From positions 1 to 64,000 of the forward strand of contig UQKB01000010.1 in the NCBI GenBank assembly GCA_900541565.1: 64,000 nucleotides of DNA, given 5' to 3'. Below are positions 49,383 to 57,905 of this stretch, piece after piece. Position numbers and translations under genes: made by a program. Under the pieces are notes generated by a model, which searched no databases, was not told the DNA's origin, and was given only the letters and a program-made list of their open reading frames with translations. Each line of letters begins with the position of its first letter. The stretch's first letter is position 1. Source of the stretch: an uncultured Oscillospiraceae bacterium. Its GTDB lineage: Bacteria > Bacillota > Clostridia > Oscillospirales > Acutalibacteraceae.

Positions 49383-51233
49383 ATGACAAGAAAGCAGAAA
49401 AAAATGTTGCTTCGCATTCTTTTCAGTTTGGTTTTATGGGTTTGCACATTCTTTTTGCCGCTGGAAGGGACTTGGAGGCTTTTGGCCTTTCTGGTTCCTT
49501 ATCTGGTGATTGGTTGGGATATTCTTTGGAAGGCCATACGCAATATCCTCCATGGGCAAGTGTTTGATGAAAATTTTTTAATGGCAATAGCAACGGTGGG
49601 GGCATTTTGTATAGGGGAATATCCAGAGGCCGTAGCCGTTATGCTTTTTTATCAGGTTGGCGAGCTTTTTCAGAGCTATGCGGTGGGCCGGTCGCGGCGC
49701 TCCATTGCGGCGCTGATGGATATCCGGCCGGATTATGCCAATATAGAACGCGACGGAAAACTGGTGCAGGTGGATCCTGAACAGATTGCCGTGGGGGAAC
49801 AGATCGTTGTAAAAGCCGGCGAAAAAGTACCGCTTGACGGCGTGGTGCTTGACGGAAGCTCTTTTATAGATACAGCGGCGCTCACGGGCGAGTCCCTTCC
49901 GCGCAGTGTAGAACCGGGCGACGATGTGGTCAGCGGCTGTATCAACCAGACGGGGCTTTTGCATATACAGGTGACAAAGCCCTTTGGAGAATCGACCGTT
50001 TCCAAAATTTTGGACCTGGTGGAAAACGCGGGCAGCAATAAGGCGCGTGCGGAAAATTTTATTACAAAATTTGCAAAGTATTATACACCCTGCGTTGTAA
50101 TCGGCGCGCTGTTGCTGGCGCTTATACCGCCTCTGTTTGATATGCAGTGGAGCCGTTGGATCGGCCAGGCGCTGATTTTCCTTGTCATTTCCTGTCCATG
50201 CGCGTTGGTCATCTCTGTACCGTTGAGCTTTTTTGGTGGGATCGGAGGCGCTTCAAAATGCGGGATTCTTGTCAAAGGCGGCAATTATATGGAAGTGCTC
50301 GCCAAGACGGAAGTAGTTGTTTTTGACAAAACCGGCACACTGACAAAGGGAGTGTTTAACGTAACGGTTATACATCCCGATAAAATATCGCAATCGCAGC
50401 TTTTGGAGCTTGCGGCAATTGCGGAAAGCTATTCTGAACATCCCGTTGCACGATCCATTCGCGAAGCCTACGGGCAGGAAATAGATATGTCACGCTTGTC
50501 CGATGTGCATGAGCTTTCCGGGCGCGGCGTGTGCGCGGTCATAGACGGCAGAAAGATATGTGTGGGCAACGACAAGCTTATGGAAGAAAACGGCGTGACC
50601 TGGCACCCCTGCCACCATGTGGGAACGACCGTCCATGTTGAAATAGACGGAACATATGCCGGGCACATTGTGATTTCGGACGAAATAAAAGAAGACGCAG
50701 CGCAGGCTGTAAGGGAGCTTAAGAAACAGGGTGTGCAGAAAACGGTTATGCTTACCGGAGATGCACAGGCGGTAGGTGAAAGCGTAGGAAAACAGTTGGG
50801 GCTTGATGAGGTATATACGCAGCTGCTGCCTGCCGGAAAAGTCGAACGCGTGGAAGTGCTTCTGCAGCAGAAGAGCGCAAAGGGAAAGCTTGCGTTTGTT
50901 GGCGACGGAATCAACGATGCGCCAGTCCTTTCCCGTGCGGATGTAGGAATTGCCATGGGCGCAATGGGGTCCGATGCGGCGATCGAAGCGGCAGATATTG
51001 TGCTGATGGACGACCGTCCGTCCCAAATTGCAAAGGCTGTGCAGATTTCCAGAAAAACGCTGCGCATTGTACGGCAGAATATTATTTTTGCCCTGACGGT
51101 AAAAGCGGTGTTCCTGGTTTTGGGTGCGATCGGCCTTGCCAATATGTGGGAGGCGGTCATCGCCGACGTCGGCGTTTCCGTGCTTGCGATTATTAACGCT
51201 ATGCGCGCTTTAAAGGTGCAGAAAATAAAATAG
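49383..51233 (+). CDS. cadA: P1B-type Zn/Cd/Pb-exporting ATPase
   Basis: A 616-aa membrane pump with eight expected helices. The transmembrane metal site is SCPCALVISVP (C271-P-C273), the phosphorylation site DKTGTLTKG (D315) and the hinge GDGINDAP. The N-terminal HMA domain is absent because it is encoded separately upstream. It belongs to the CadA/ZntA class and exports divalent zinc, cadmium or lead. It is third gene of the ArsR-regulated operon, and the SmsC-SmsB genes follow after 48 bases. Confidence 0.94.
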   Translation: MTRKQKKMLLRILFSLVLWVCTFFLPLEGTWRLLAFLVPYLVIGWDILWKAIRNILHGQVFDENFLMAIATVGAFCIGEYPEAVAVMLFYQVGELFQSYAVGRSRRSIAALMDIRPDYANIERDGKLVQVDPEQIAVGEQIVVKAGEKVPLDGVVLDGSSFIDTAALTGESLPRSVEPGDDVVSGCINQTGLLHIQVTKPFGESTVSKILDLVENAGSNKARAENFITKFAKYYTPCVVIGALLLALIPPLFDMQWSRWIGQALIFLVISCPCALVISVPLSFFGGIGGASKCGILVKGGNYMEVLAKTEVVVFDKTGTLTKGVFNVTVIHPDKISQSQLLELAAIAESYSEHPVARSIREAYGQEIDMSRLSDVHELSGRGVCAVIDGRKICVGNDKLMEENGVTWHPCHHVGTTVHVEIDGTYAGHIVISDEIKEDAAQAVRELKKQGVQKTVMLTGDAQAVGESVGKQLGLDEVYTQLLPAGKVERVEVLLQQKSAKGKLAFVGDGINDAPVLSRADVGIAMGAMGSDAAIEAADIVLMDDRPSQIAKAVQISRKTLRIVRQNIIFALTVKAVFLVLGAIGLANMWEAVIADVGVSVLAIINAMRALKVQKIK

Positions 51234-51281
51234 AGTAAGATGAAAAAAGAATATCGTTGAGGATACAAAGGAGGAATGAGG

Positions 51282-52010
51282 ATGCTCGAACTCAGCCATA
51301 TAGCATGGAATTCACCAGACGGAGAGGAAATTATAAAAGAAATGGATCTTACTGTTTCCAAGGGAAAGCTGGTGGTTGTAACAGGCCCGAACGGCGGAGG
51401 AAAAACAACGCTTGCAAAGCTGATTGCCGGCATAGAAACACCTGCAAAAGGAACAATCCTTTTTAACGGGGAGGATATTACAAAATACAGCATTACACAG
51501 CGTGCGAAAAAGGGGATAGCGTATGCTTTTCAGCAGCCTGTCCGATTTAAAGGACTTACCGTGCGCAACTTGTTGGAAATGGCAAGCGGTGCAACCCTTG
51601 ACGAAGAAGGGCTTTGCAGCCTGCTTGGTAAGGTTGGCTTATGTGCAAACGAATATATTGACCGGGAGCTGAGCGCAGGCTTGTCCGGCGGGGAAATGAA
51701 ACGTATAGAGATTGCGTCTGTTGTAGCGCGGCGCGCACCGTTGTCTATTTTTGACGAACCGGAGGCGGGTATTGACCTTTGGAGCTTTTCACGTCTGGTA
51801 GAAACTTTTGAGGAGCTGCGCCGTCAAAACAGTGGTACGCTGCTTGTTATTTCACACCAGGAGCGTATTTTGTCCATTGCAGATGAAATTGTTGTCGTAG
51901 CGCAGGGGCGTGTGCGCGATTCGGGCCCGCGGGAAGAAATTTTACCCACCCTTTTATCCGACGAGCGTAAACCGCGCTGCCCACTGGGAAAGGAGGAAGC
52001 GCGTATATGA
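51282..52010 (+). CDS. SufC-like ATPase of a minimal SUF (SMS) Fe-S system
   Basis: A 242-aa ABC ATPase without membrane domain. Walker A is GPNGGGKTTLAKL, signature LSGGEMKRIE, Walker B LSIFDEPEAGID, and the FDEPEAGID and AYAFQQPVRFKG segments are SufC-like. SufC drives conformational change of the SufB-type scaffold during Fe-S cluster assembly. GGAGG lies 7 bases before ATG at 51282. The 4-base overlap with the next gene and the lack of SufS, SufU and SufD nearby indicate the two-gene SMS arrangement found in anaerobes. Confidence 0.88.
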   Translation: MLELSHIAWNSPDGEEIIKEMDLTVSKGKLVVVTGPNGGGKTTLAKLIAGIETPAKGTILFNGEDITKYSITQRAKKGIAYAFQQPVRFKGLTVRNLLEMASGATLDEEGLCSLLGKVGLCANEYIDRELSAGLSGGEMKRIEIASVVARRAPLSIFDEPEAGIDLWSFSRLVETFEELRRQNSGTLLVISHQERILSIADEIVVVAQGRVRDSGPREEILPTLLSDERKPRCPLGKEEARI

Positions 52011-52927
52011 AAAAAATTACAGATGAGCTTTTGCGTATGGTGTCTGAATTTAAAGGAACGTTTCATGGTGCGTTCAATATCCGGGAGGACGGGCGCTGCG
52101 CCGGCAGGCAGTCCACGGAGCATATTCGTATTGAACCCAAGGAAGGCGGCCTGCCCGGAATTGTTGTGCGCGTGAAACCCGGGACAAGGGGCGAAACCGT
52201 TTATATCCCAGCCTGTGTAACGCATAGCGGGATAGACGACCTTGTGTATAACGATTTTTACATCGGGGAAAATGCAGACGTTACTATCATAGCGGGCTGC
52301 GGCGTGCATACGGACGGGGAAGAAGAGGCCCGTCATAACGGAATCCACCGCTTTGTTTTAGAAAAGGGCGCGCATGTGCTGTATAAGGAAAAGCATATAG
52401 GAACGGGAGGCGGTACCGGTATACGCCGTATTGACCCTGTAACACAGGCAGTTTTATGGGAAGACGCCGTGTTGGAAATGGACACGGTACAGATCCGCGG
52501 TGTAGATACCACCGAACGCAAAACGACGGCAACGCTGCATGCGCGCGCAAGAATGGTGGTACGCGAACGGATTATGACCGATGGGCAGGAGACAGCCAAA
52601 TCAGACTTTGAAGTCACGCTGCAGGGGGAAGATTCCGGTGTGGATCTGGTTTCCCGCTCGGTTGCAAAGGGTCATTCACGCCAGTCGTTTTATTCTAACA
52701 TCCATGGCAATAACCGCTGCACCGGTCATTCAGAATGCGACGCGATCCTGGCAGACCAGGGTATGGTCACAGCGTTGCCCGCATTGGAGGCAGCGCATGC
52801 AGACGCTTCGCTGATTCATGAGGCGGCAATTGGGAAAATAGCAGGGGAGCAGATTTTAAAGCTGTGCACGCTCGGACTTACAGAAGAAGAGGCGGAAAGA
52901 AAAATTATAGAAGGGTTCCTTAAATAA
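52007..52927 (+). CDS. SufB/SufD-like scaffold of a minimal SUF (SMS) Fe-S system
   Basis: A 306-aa SufBD-family protein, shorter than SufB of the full system (about 450-480 residues). It has the beta-helix core (GIVVRVKPGTRGETVYIPAC through RSVAKGHSRQSFYSNIHGNN) and the C-terminal EAAIGKIAGEQILKLCTLGLT helix that contacts SufC. Histidine and cysteine candidates for cluster binding include CGVHTD and TGHSECD. With the preceding ATPase it should build Fe-S clusters in the cytoplasm. Its position behind a metal efflux operon may reflect linked metal stress. Confidence 0.85.
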   Translation: MKKITDELLRMVSEFKGTFHGAFNIREDGRCAGRQSTEHIRIEPKEGGLPGIVVRVKPGTRGETVYIPACVTHSGIDDLVYNDFYIGENADVTIIAGCGVHTDGEEEARHNGIHRFVLEKGAHVLYKEKHIGTGGGTGIRRIDPVTQAVLWEDAVLEMDTVQIRGVDTTERKTTATLHARARMVVRERIMTDGQETAKSDFEVTLQGEDSGVDLVSRSVAKGHSRQSFYSNIHGNNRCTGHSECDAILADQGMVTALPALEAAHADASLIHEAAIGKIAGEQILKLCTLGLTEEEAERKIIEGFLK

Positions 52928-53027
52928 AGCCGGAAAAGCATCGTGCAAAAATAAAAAACAAATCCGGATTTTTCAAGTTTCATTCCGTGTGTGCGGCAAA
53001 TTTTTTGCCGTTTGCTCTTTAAAACAA

Positions 53028-53057
53028 CGGGCAGTTCCTGTAAACAGGAACTGCCCG
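53028..53057. terminator. bidirectional terminator
   Basis: CGGGCAGTTCCTG / CAGGAACTGCCCG (53028-53040 with 53045-53057), flanked by GTTTTTG on the plus side and TTGTTTT on the minus side. A second short stem lies at 52993-53010. Confidence 0.9.
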
Positions 53058-53073
53058 CTGGTTTTTGCAGCGT

Positions 53074-53742
53074 TTACTGTACAAGGCCGTTATCAGAAAG
53101 GTAGGAATCAATTGTTTCGGTGTCTGAAGGCCTTGCAAACAATCCGTCGTAAACTGTTGCGTGATTGGCGTTTTCACGCACGAATGCAATGGAGTTGTCA
53201 AATTGTTCTGTATCCATAGAAGCAGACTGGGTAAAAGGATACACCTCCTTGCCGGCCAGATCATAGCTTTCTAAAAAGGTTCCGATAATCATGGGGGCTG
53301 TGTGCCACCAGATGGGGTAGCCGATCAGAATGGTATCATATTCGTCAATGGATTCCGGCAGGTTTGCAATGATCGGGCGTTCGTCGTTGTCCCGCTCTGC
53401 CAGAGCTACATCACCGCATTCGTTATAATCGGTAGGATATGGGGTTTCCGGCTGGATTTCCAGCAGATCACCGCCGGTTTGCTCTGCGATATACGAGGCC
53501 ATTTCTTCCGTATTTCCCGACCAAGAGAAATAGGCAACTAAAACCTTTCCGTCTGCTGCCTCTACAGGGCTCTCTGAATCCGATGCAGATTCTGCTTCTG
53601 AAGGGGCAGAAGAGTCGGTCGTTTCGCTTTCCGAAGAGGCACTGGAGTCGACTGATGCGCTTCCGCTTCCTGTGCCCTGTCCACAGGCTGACAAGGATAA
53701 GAGCAATACCATAGCCATTACAATACTCAAAAATTTTTTCAT
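53074..53742 (-). CDS. flavodoxin-domain lipoprotein
   Basis: A 222-aa exported protein. The lipobox LLSLSAC places the lipid on C20; a linker rich in S, D, E and A follows (about 24-60). Residues about 65-220 are a flavodoxin domain starting KVLVAYFSWSGNTEEMA, with the FMN-binding YPIWWHTAPM and FTQSASMDTEQF segments. It should act as an extracytoplasmic one- or two-electron carrier. It is the last gene of the MerR-linked redox operon. Confidence 0.9.
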   Translation of the reverse strand: MKKFLSIVMAMVLLLSLSACGQGTGSGSASVDSSASSESETTDSSAPSEAESASDSESPVEAADGKVLVAYFSWSGNTEEMASYIAEQTGGDLLEIQPETPYPTDYNECGDVALAERDNDERPIIANLPESIDEYDTILIGYPIWWHTAPMIIGTFLESYDLAGKEVYPFTQSASMDTEQFDNSIAFVRENANHATVYDGLFARPSDTETIDSYLSDNGLVQ

Positions 53743-53770
53743 TATGACAACTTCCTTTCTTTGGGTTTTC

Positions 53771-54915
53771 TTATAAGCACTCACAGAGGATTTCATAAAT
53801 TTCCTCCCGGCTAAGCTTTCTGGGATTGCATTTAATAATATTACAGGTGTCGGCCACCTGACGGAGCACCTTGGGCGTGATCTCTGCTTTGGATTTCAAT
53901 TCGCCAAGTTTTGTGGGAAGTCCGCACTCTTTAATAAAAGCGGTTAGAGAATCCAGCCCTTTTTCCGCGGTATCCTCACCAAAAACCTCTTTTGCAAACC
54001 GGCTGAATTTTTCTTCCGCATCTTTTAGAATATGGCGGTAATAGGCCGGATGAATGACAGCCAATCCTTGCCCGTGGTTGCAATCGGTATAAGCGCCAAG
54101 CTGGTGTTCGATCTGATGGGCCTGAAAATCCGTTAAGCGGCCTACCTTCAAAATACCGTTTTCCGCCATGGCAGAGTCCCACATGAGATTGCCGCGAGCC
54201 TGCATATCATTGATATTTTTAAGCAGACGGCGCATATTTGCGACCGTATTGCGCATGATTGCCAGTGCCACATCATCGGACACATTATCCGGATCGGAAT
54301 TGCCAAGGTATGTTTCCATCGCGTGGCTTAATGTGTCAAAAGCACCGGAGAGCACCTGCATAGGCGGAACCGTTGCGGTATAGGTGGGATCAAGAACGGC
54401 AAATGCTGCAGCAGTGCCTACAATCGGACTTTCCACAGCTTTTCTTCATAAGTAATAACTGCGCCGGAGTTCATTTCTGCTCCGGTGCCGGAAGCAGTGA
54501 CAACCGCGCCTATTGGAATTCCAGCAGTCGGAAATTTTCCGGACTGGTATTCCATATTCCAGATGTCTTCCTCTGTCATCGCTTGTACGGAAACTACCTT
54601 GCAGCAGTCAATAACGCTGCCGCCGCCCACTGCCAAGATAAAATCCACCTGACGTTCTTTTGCCAGTTTAGCGCCTTCCTGCACTTTCGCGTAGGTTGGG
54701 TTCGGCATAATGCCGGAGAAATCCACGACTTCTTTATCTGCCTGAATGAGCAGATTTTTCAATGCATCATAGATGCCGCTTTTTTTTACCGAGCCGGTGC
54801 CATAGGCAAGCATGACCGTTTTTCCAATCTTGGGAAGCTCTTGCTTTAAAGCCTCCTCTGCAATTTTCTCTCCAAAATAGACCTTTGTGGGATAAGAAAA
54901 AGTAAATTTATTCAT
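53771..54915 (-). pseudogene. iron-containing alcohol dehydrogenase, frameshifted
   Basis: Two frames together give a full Fe-ADH of about 380 residues. The first part (54915-54418) has AVGGGSVIDCCKVVSV and ends near ITYEEK; the second part (from about 54436 to 53771) starts VESPIVGTAAAFAVLDPTYT and carries the metal ligands in GAFDTLSHAMETYLG and HQIEHQLGAYTDCNHGQG. The break lies in a run of four A on the coding strand (54443-54440); one extra A would restore EEKAVESPIVG. So a single-base deletion, real or a sequencing artefact, disrupts the gene. Otherwise it would reduce an aldehyde with NAD(P)H. Confidence 0.88.
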
Positions 54916-54938
54916 TGTGATTGCCTCCTTATAATTGA

Positions 54939-55703
54939 TCAGGCTCTAGAATTTGTCCGGATGATTTCCTGCAAGGAAATGTGCTCGTTGCGATAGCGTG
55001 CCTGCGGGTTCTTCTCTGGGATCGTCAGGCGGATCGCCTTGTGAGGGCAGGCGTGGGTACAAGCCAGGCAGGTCTGGCAGCGGCCTGGTGTATGTACCGC
55101 CTTGCCATCCACCACACGGATCGAGCCGGAGGGGCACACCTTTTCACAGATGCCACAGCCAACACAAGCATTCGTAATCCGTAAAAGATGCTGCCACGCA
55201 TCCGCAGGCATCTGGCTCATGCGGTCAAGAAATTGCTTATGAATTGTGCGGTCGTTTGCTGTGACTTTTGAAATCATCTGTTTACGGACCTTTAAATCGG
55301 CAAGAATAGCGGCCAACTGTCCTTCCACATTTTTATCAAGTTTCTTTTGCTCTTCCATGTCAAAGCCGGGCAACCAGTTATCCACCATCAGAATGACATT
55401 GATATAATCCACTGCAATACCACATTCCTCACATAACTGTTTTGCCAGTTCTGCGGCGCCGCCGTGCCGATTTCCATAGGTAAGAATCATATAAAAGTAG
55501 CCGGTATGAAAAACTGCTTTTTTCAAAAAGTCCTTGACCATAGGCGGGACTTCATGTCCGTAAACGGGAGCAGCAATCCCAATGGTGTCTGCCGTAAATT
55601 CCATGTGCTTTCGGTGAATGACCTGCGCGATGCTGACCGGCTCTTTTTCAATTTGCTTTGCAACATAAAGGCTGTTGCCTGTACCGGTGAAATAGAATAT
55701 CAT
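54939..55703 (-). CDS. EFR1-family flavodoxin-ferredoxin protein
   Basis: A 254-aa electron-transfer protein. The N-terminal flavodoxin-like domain begins MIFYFTGTGNSLYVAKQIEK; the C-terminus has two 4Fe-4S motifs, CVGCGICEKVCP and CQTCLACTHACP. The start at 55703 follows AAAGGAG. It heads a minus-strand operon with an alcohol dehydrogenase and a flavodoxin lipoprotein and is divergent from a MerR regulator; it likely supplies electrons for aldehyde or redox stress response, which is inference. Confidence 0.9.
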   Translation of the reverse strand: MIFYFTGTGNSLYVAKQIEKEPVSIAQVIHRKHMEFTADTIGIAAPVYGHEVPPMVKDFLKKAVFHTGYFYMILTYGNRHGGAAELAKQLCEECGIAVDYINVILMVDNWLPGFDMEEQKKLDKNVEGQLAAILADLKVRKQMISKVTANDRTIHKQFLDRMSQMPADAWQHLLRITNACVGCGICEKVCPSGSIRVVDGKAVHTPGRCQTCLACTHACPHKAIRLTIPEKNPQARYRNEHISLQEIIRTNSRA

Positions 55704-55785
55704 GTTATTTCTCCTTTCTGATTTTTCTTGCATCATGGGTGAAATCATGTTATAATCCAATTCAGTTAATCGTTTGCTACTATCG

Positions 55786-55816
55786 ATTATAAATTCCGGT
55801 TGTAACAATCGGTCAA
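55786..55816 (-). promoter_or_regulatory. MerR-type promoter with 19-bp spacer
   Basis: Minus strand: TTGACC (55816-55811), 19-bp spacer, TATAAT (55791-55786). A dyad CCGGTTG-TAA-CAATCGG (55796-55812) lies between the boxes. This overlong spacer is the hallmark of MerR-family activation by DNA distortion. It drives the EFR1 operon and faces the regulator gene. Confidence 0.88.
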
Positions 55817-55868
55817 GACTTTTTTGAAAAAAATTTTAAAATTTTTTCAAATATAGCAGGAGGCGGCC

Positions 55869-56270
55869 ATGATCTATACCATGATGCAGGTATGCAAAGA
55901 GGCAGATTTAACCTATCAGACATTAAAGTTTTACTGTAACGAGGGATTGATTCCCAATGTAAAACGGGACAAAAATAATCGCCGTATTTTTGAAGAACGG
56001 GATTTGAAGTGGATCAAAGACCTTGTGTGTCTGAAAAAATGCGGCATGAGCATTCAGGAAATGAAAGAATATTTGGCGTTGTGCCTTCAGGGAGAATCCA
56101 CCATCCCAAAACGAAAAGAAATGCTGACCCAAAAACAGGAAGCGCTGCGAAGTTCTATTCAGCAGCTGGAAGCCAGCGTTGCCTATATTGACTGGAAGCA
56201 AAATTTTTATGACGAAGTGCTTTCAGGAAAGCGTCCGTATGTCAGCAATCTCATCCGCGTGGAAGAATAA
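55869..56270 (+). CDS. MerR-family regulator of the redox operon
   Basis: A 133-aa regulator with MerR helix-turn-helix (TMMQVCKEADLTYQTLKFYC, then EGLIPNVKRDKNNRRIF) and a long dimerisation helix (about 80-120) with few cysteines. Size and context resemble AdhR/NmlR-type regulators that respond to aldehydes. It is divergent from the EFR1-ADH-flavodoxin operon, whose promoter has the MerR spacing, and should activate it. AGGAGG precedes the ATG. Confidence 0.86.
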   Translation: MIYTMMQVCKEADLTYQTLKFYCNEGLIPNVKRDKNNRRIFEERDLKWIKDLVCLKKCGMSIQEMKEYLALCLQGESTIPKRKEMLTQKQEALRSSIQQLEASVAYIDWKQNFYDEVLSGKRPYVSNLIRVEE

Positions 56271-56289
56271 ACAATGATTGGTTTTATAT

Positions 56290-56330
56290 GCAAAAGGTGC
56301 CATCCAGTTTAGCTGGATGGCACCTTTTGC
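56290..56330. terminator. bidirectional terminator
   Basis: An 18-bp perfect stem, 56290-56307 with 56313-56330, between the convergent MerR and DMT genes. Confidence 0.9.
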
Positions 56331-56334
56331 ATTA

Positions 56335-57198
56335 TTAAAACAGCATAGCTCCTGTGCCGACCAGAATAAGCAGCAGGCCAATGACAGCTTTCCGACCCAG
56401 CCTTTCTTTTAAGATCAAACCGGAAAATACGATTGTAACCAGGATGCTGAGCTTATCAATGGGAACAACGACACTTGCCGGCCCGTCCTGCAATGCACGA
56501 TAGTAACACAGCCAGGACAGGCCAGTGGTGATACCTGAGAGAAATAGGAAGATCCAGCTTTTTCGATCGATATTTTTGATGCCTTTGTGCTCTTTGGTGA
56601 TAAAGACCATCAGCCAGGCCATTGCCAGCACAATCACCGTGCGAATGGCCGTTCCCAGATTAGACTCTACATTTTCCACGCCAATCTTCCCGAAAATAGA
56701 GGTGAGGCTTGCAAACACAGCTGAGAACACCGCAAAAACAAGCCAGGTTTTGTTTTGAGGCCGGCTTTCAGCCGTCTCTTTTTTGGTAATCATAAGCAAC
56801 GTCCCAATGGCGATCCCCAGTATACCGATGATTTTAGCGACAGAAAGCGGTTCGCCCAGCAGCAGAAAGGCCAGCAAAATTGTAAGTACATTGCTGGACT
56901 TATCAATGGGGGCAACTTTATTGACATCACCTAGCTGTAACGCCTTAAAATAGCACAGCCAGGAAGCACCAGTAGAAAGTCCCGATAAAATTAAAAAGCA
57001 AAGCGTATTGCCTGAAATCTGCCCGATTCCGTTTTGCGATCCCACTATAAAAACCATTAGCCAGGAAAAAACCAAAATCACAACGGTACGCAGCGCTGTC
57101 GCCAAGGTTGAATTAACCTTTTCGATCCCGATCTTTGCCAGCACTGCCGTAATCCCGGCAAAGAAAGCGGATCCCAAAGCAAAAACCGGCCAAAGCAT
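56335..57198 (-). CDS. DMT-superfamily (EamA) transporter
   Basis: A 287-aa membrane protein of ten helices made of two EamA repeats, each with STxLATALRTVVIL-like openings and SGLSTGASWLCYFKALQLGD / SGITTGLSWLCYYRALQDGP segments. Full length compared with the split pair at 31478-32165. Substrate unknown; relatives export amino acids or metabolites. AAAGGAGG precedes ATG. The two-component genes follow on the same strand further upstream. Confidence 0.85.
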   Translation of the reverse strand: MLWPVFALGSAFFAGITAVLAKIGIEKVNSTLATALRTVVILVFSWLMVFIVGSQNGIGQISGNTLCFLILSGLSTGASWLCYFKALQLGDVNKVAPIDKSSNVLTILLAFLLLGEPLSVAKIIGILGIAIGTLLMITKKETAESRPQNKTWLVFAVFSAVFASLTSIFGKIGVENVESNLGTAIRTVIVLAMAWLMVFITKEHKGIKNIDRKSWIFLFLSGITTGLSWLCYYRALQDGPASVVVPIDKLSILVTIVFSGLILKERLGRKAVIGLLLILVGTGAMLF

Positions 57199-57215
57199 CG
57201 CCTTTACGCCTCCTT

Positions 57216-57905
57216 TTACGGCTTAAATCGATATCCGACTCCCCAAACGGTTTGAATATAACGGGGCTGTGCAGGGTTCTTTTCTATTTTTTCCCGCAGA
57301 CGATTGATATGCACGGCTACCGTTGCGTTGTCTCCCAGCGCATCATAGCCCCAAATTCGCTCGTATAAGGTTTCTTTACTGAAAACAATATCTGCGTTAG
57401 ACATCAGGAACAGCAGCAGCTCATACTCCTTATTTTTCAGTTCAACGTCTGCTCCATCCACAAAGACCCGCCTAAAAGCCTCCTGTATCAGAATATTTCC
57501 CATCTGTATCTGTGCCCCGTTCGGGCCGCCCGTATTCTTTAGACGGGCATATTGGGCAAGGTTGGCCTTAATCCGCGCCACCAGCACATTTGGAGAAAAG
57601 GGTTTGGTGATATAGTCGTCCGCACCTATGCCAAGCCCTTTGATCTTGTCAATATCCTCCTGCCGCGCCGTTACCATCAAAATGGGAATGTCCAGTGTTT
57701 CCCGCAGGGTACGGCATACGGTGAAGCCGTCAATACCGGGCAGCATCAGATCCAACAGGATCAGGTCATACCGGCCGGAGCGCCCCTTGGCGATTCCCTC
57801 GTTACCGGTAGAAGCAATGTCAACCTCAAATTCGCTGAGTACCAGATAATCTCGCTCGATCGCGGCAATTGTTTCATCATCTTCAATGATAAGAATTCGT
57901 TTCAT
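57216..57905 (-). CDS. OmpR/PhoB-type response regulator
   Basis: A 229-aa regulator. The receiver domain (1-120) has the acidic pocket IIEDDET, the phosphorylation aspartate in LILLDLMLPG and the lysine in YITKPF. The C-terminal winged helix ends QTVWGVGYRF. It is encoded just downstream of its kinase, with a 4-base overlap. The next gene in the region, on the same strand upstream, is a P-type ATPase, a possible target. Confidence 0.94.
   Translation of the reverse strand: MKRILIIEDDETIAAIERDYLVLSEFEVDIASTGNEGIAKGRSGRYDLILLDLMLPGIDGFTVCRTLRETLDIPILMVTARQEDIDKIKGLGIGADDYITKPFSPNVLVARIKANLAQYARLKNTGGPNGAQIQMGNILIQEAFRRVFVDGADVELKNKEYELLLFLMSNADIVFSKETLYERIWGYDALGDNATVAVHINRLREKIEKNPAQPRYIQTVWGVGYRFKP

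Noticed and set aside
54418..54445. Programmed -1 frameshift in the second alcohol dehydrogenase
   Set aside because: The site reads A-GAA-AAG on the coding strand, not a good slippery heptamer, and no clear downstream stimulator is seen; a base deletion in the A-run explains it better.
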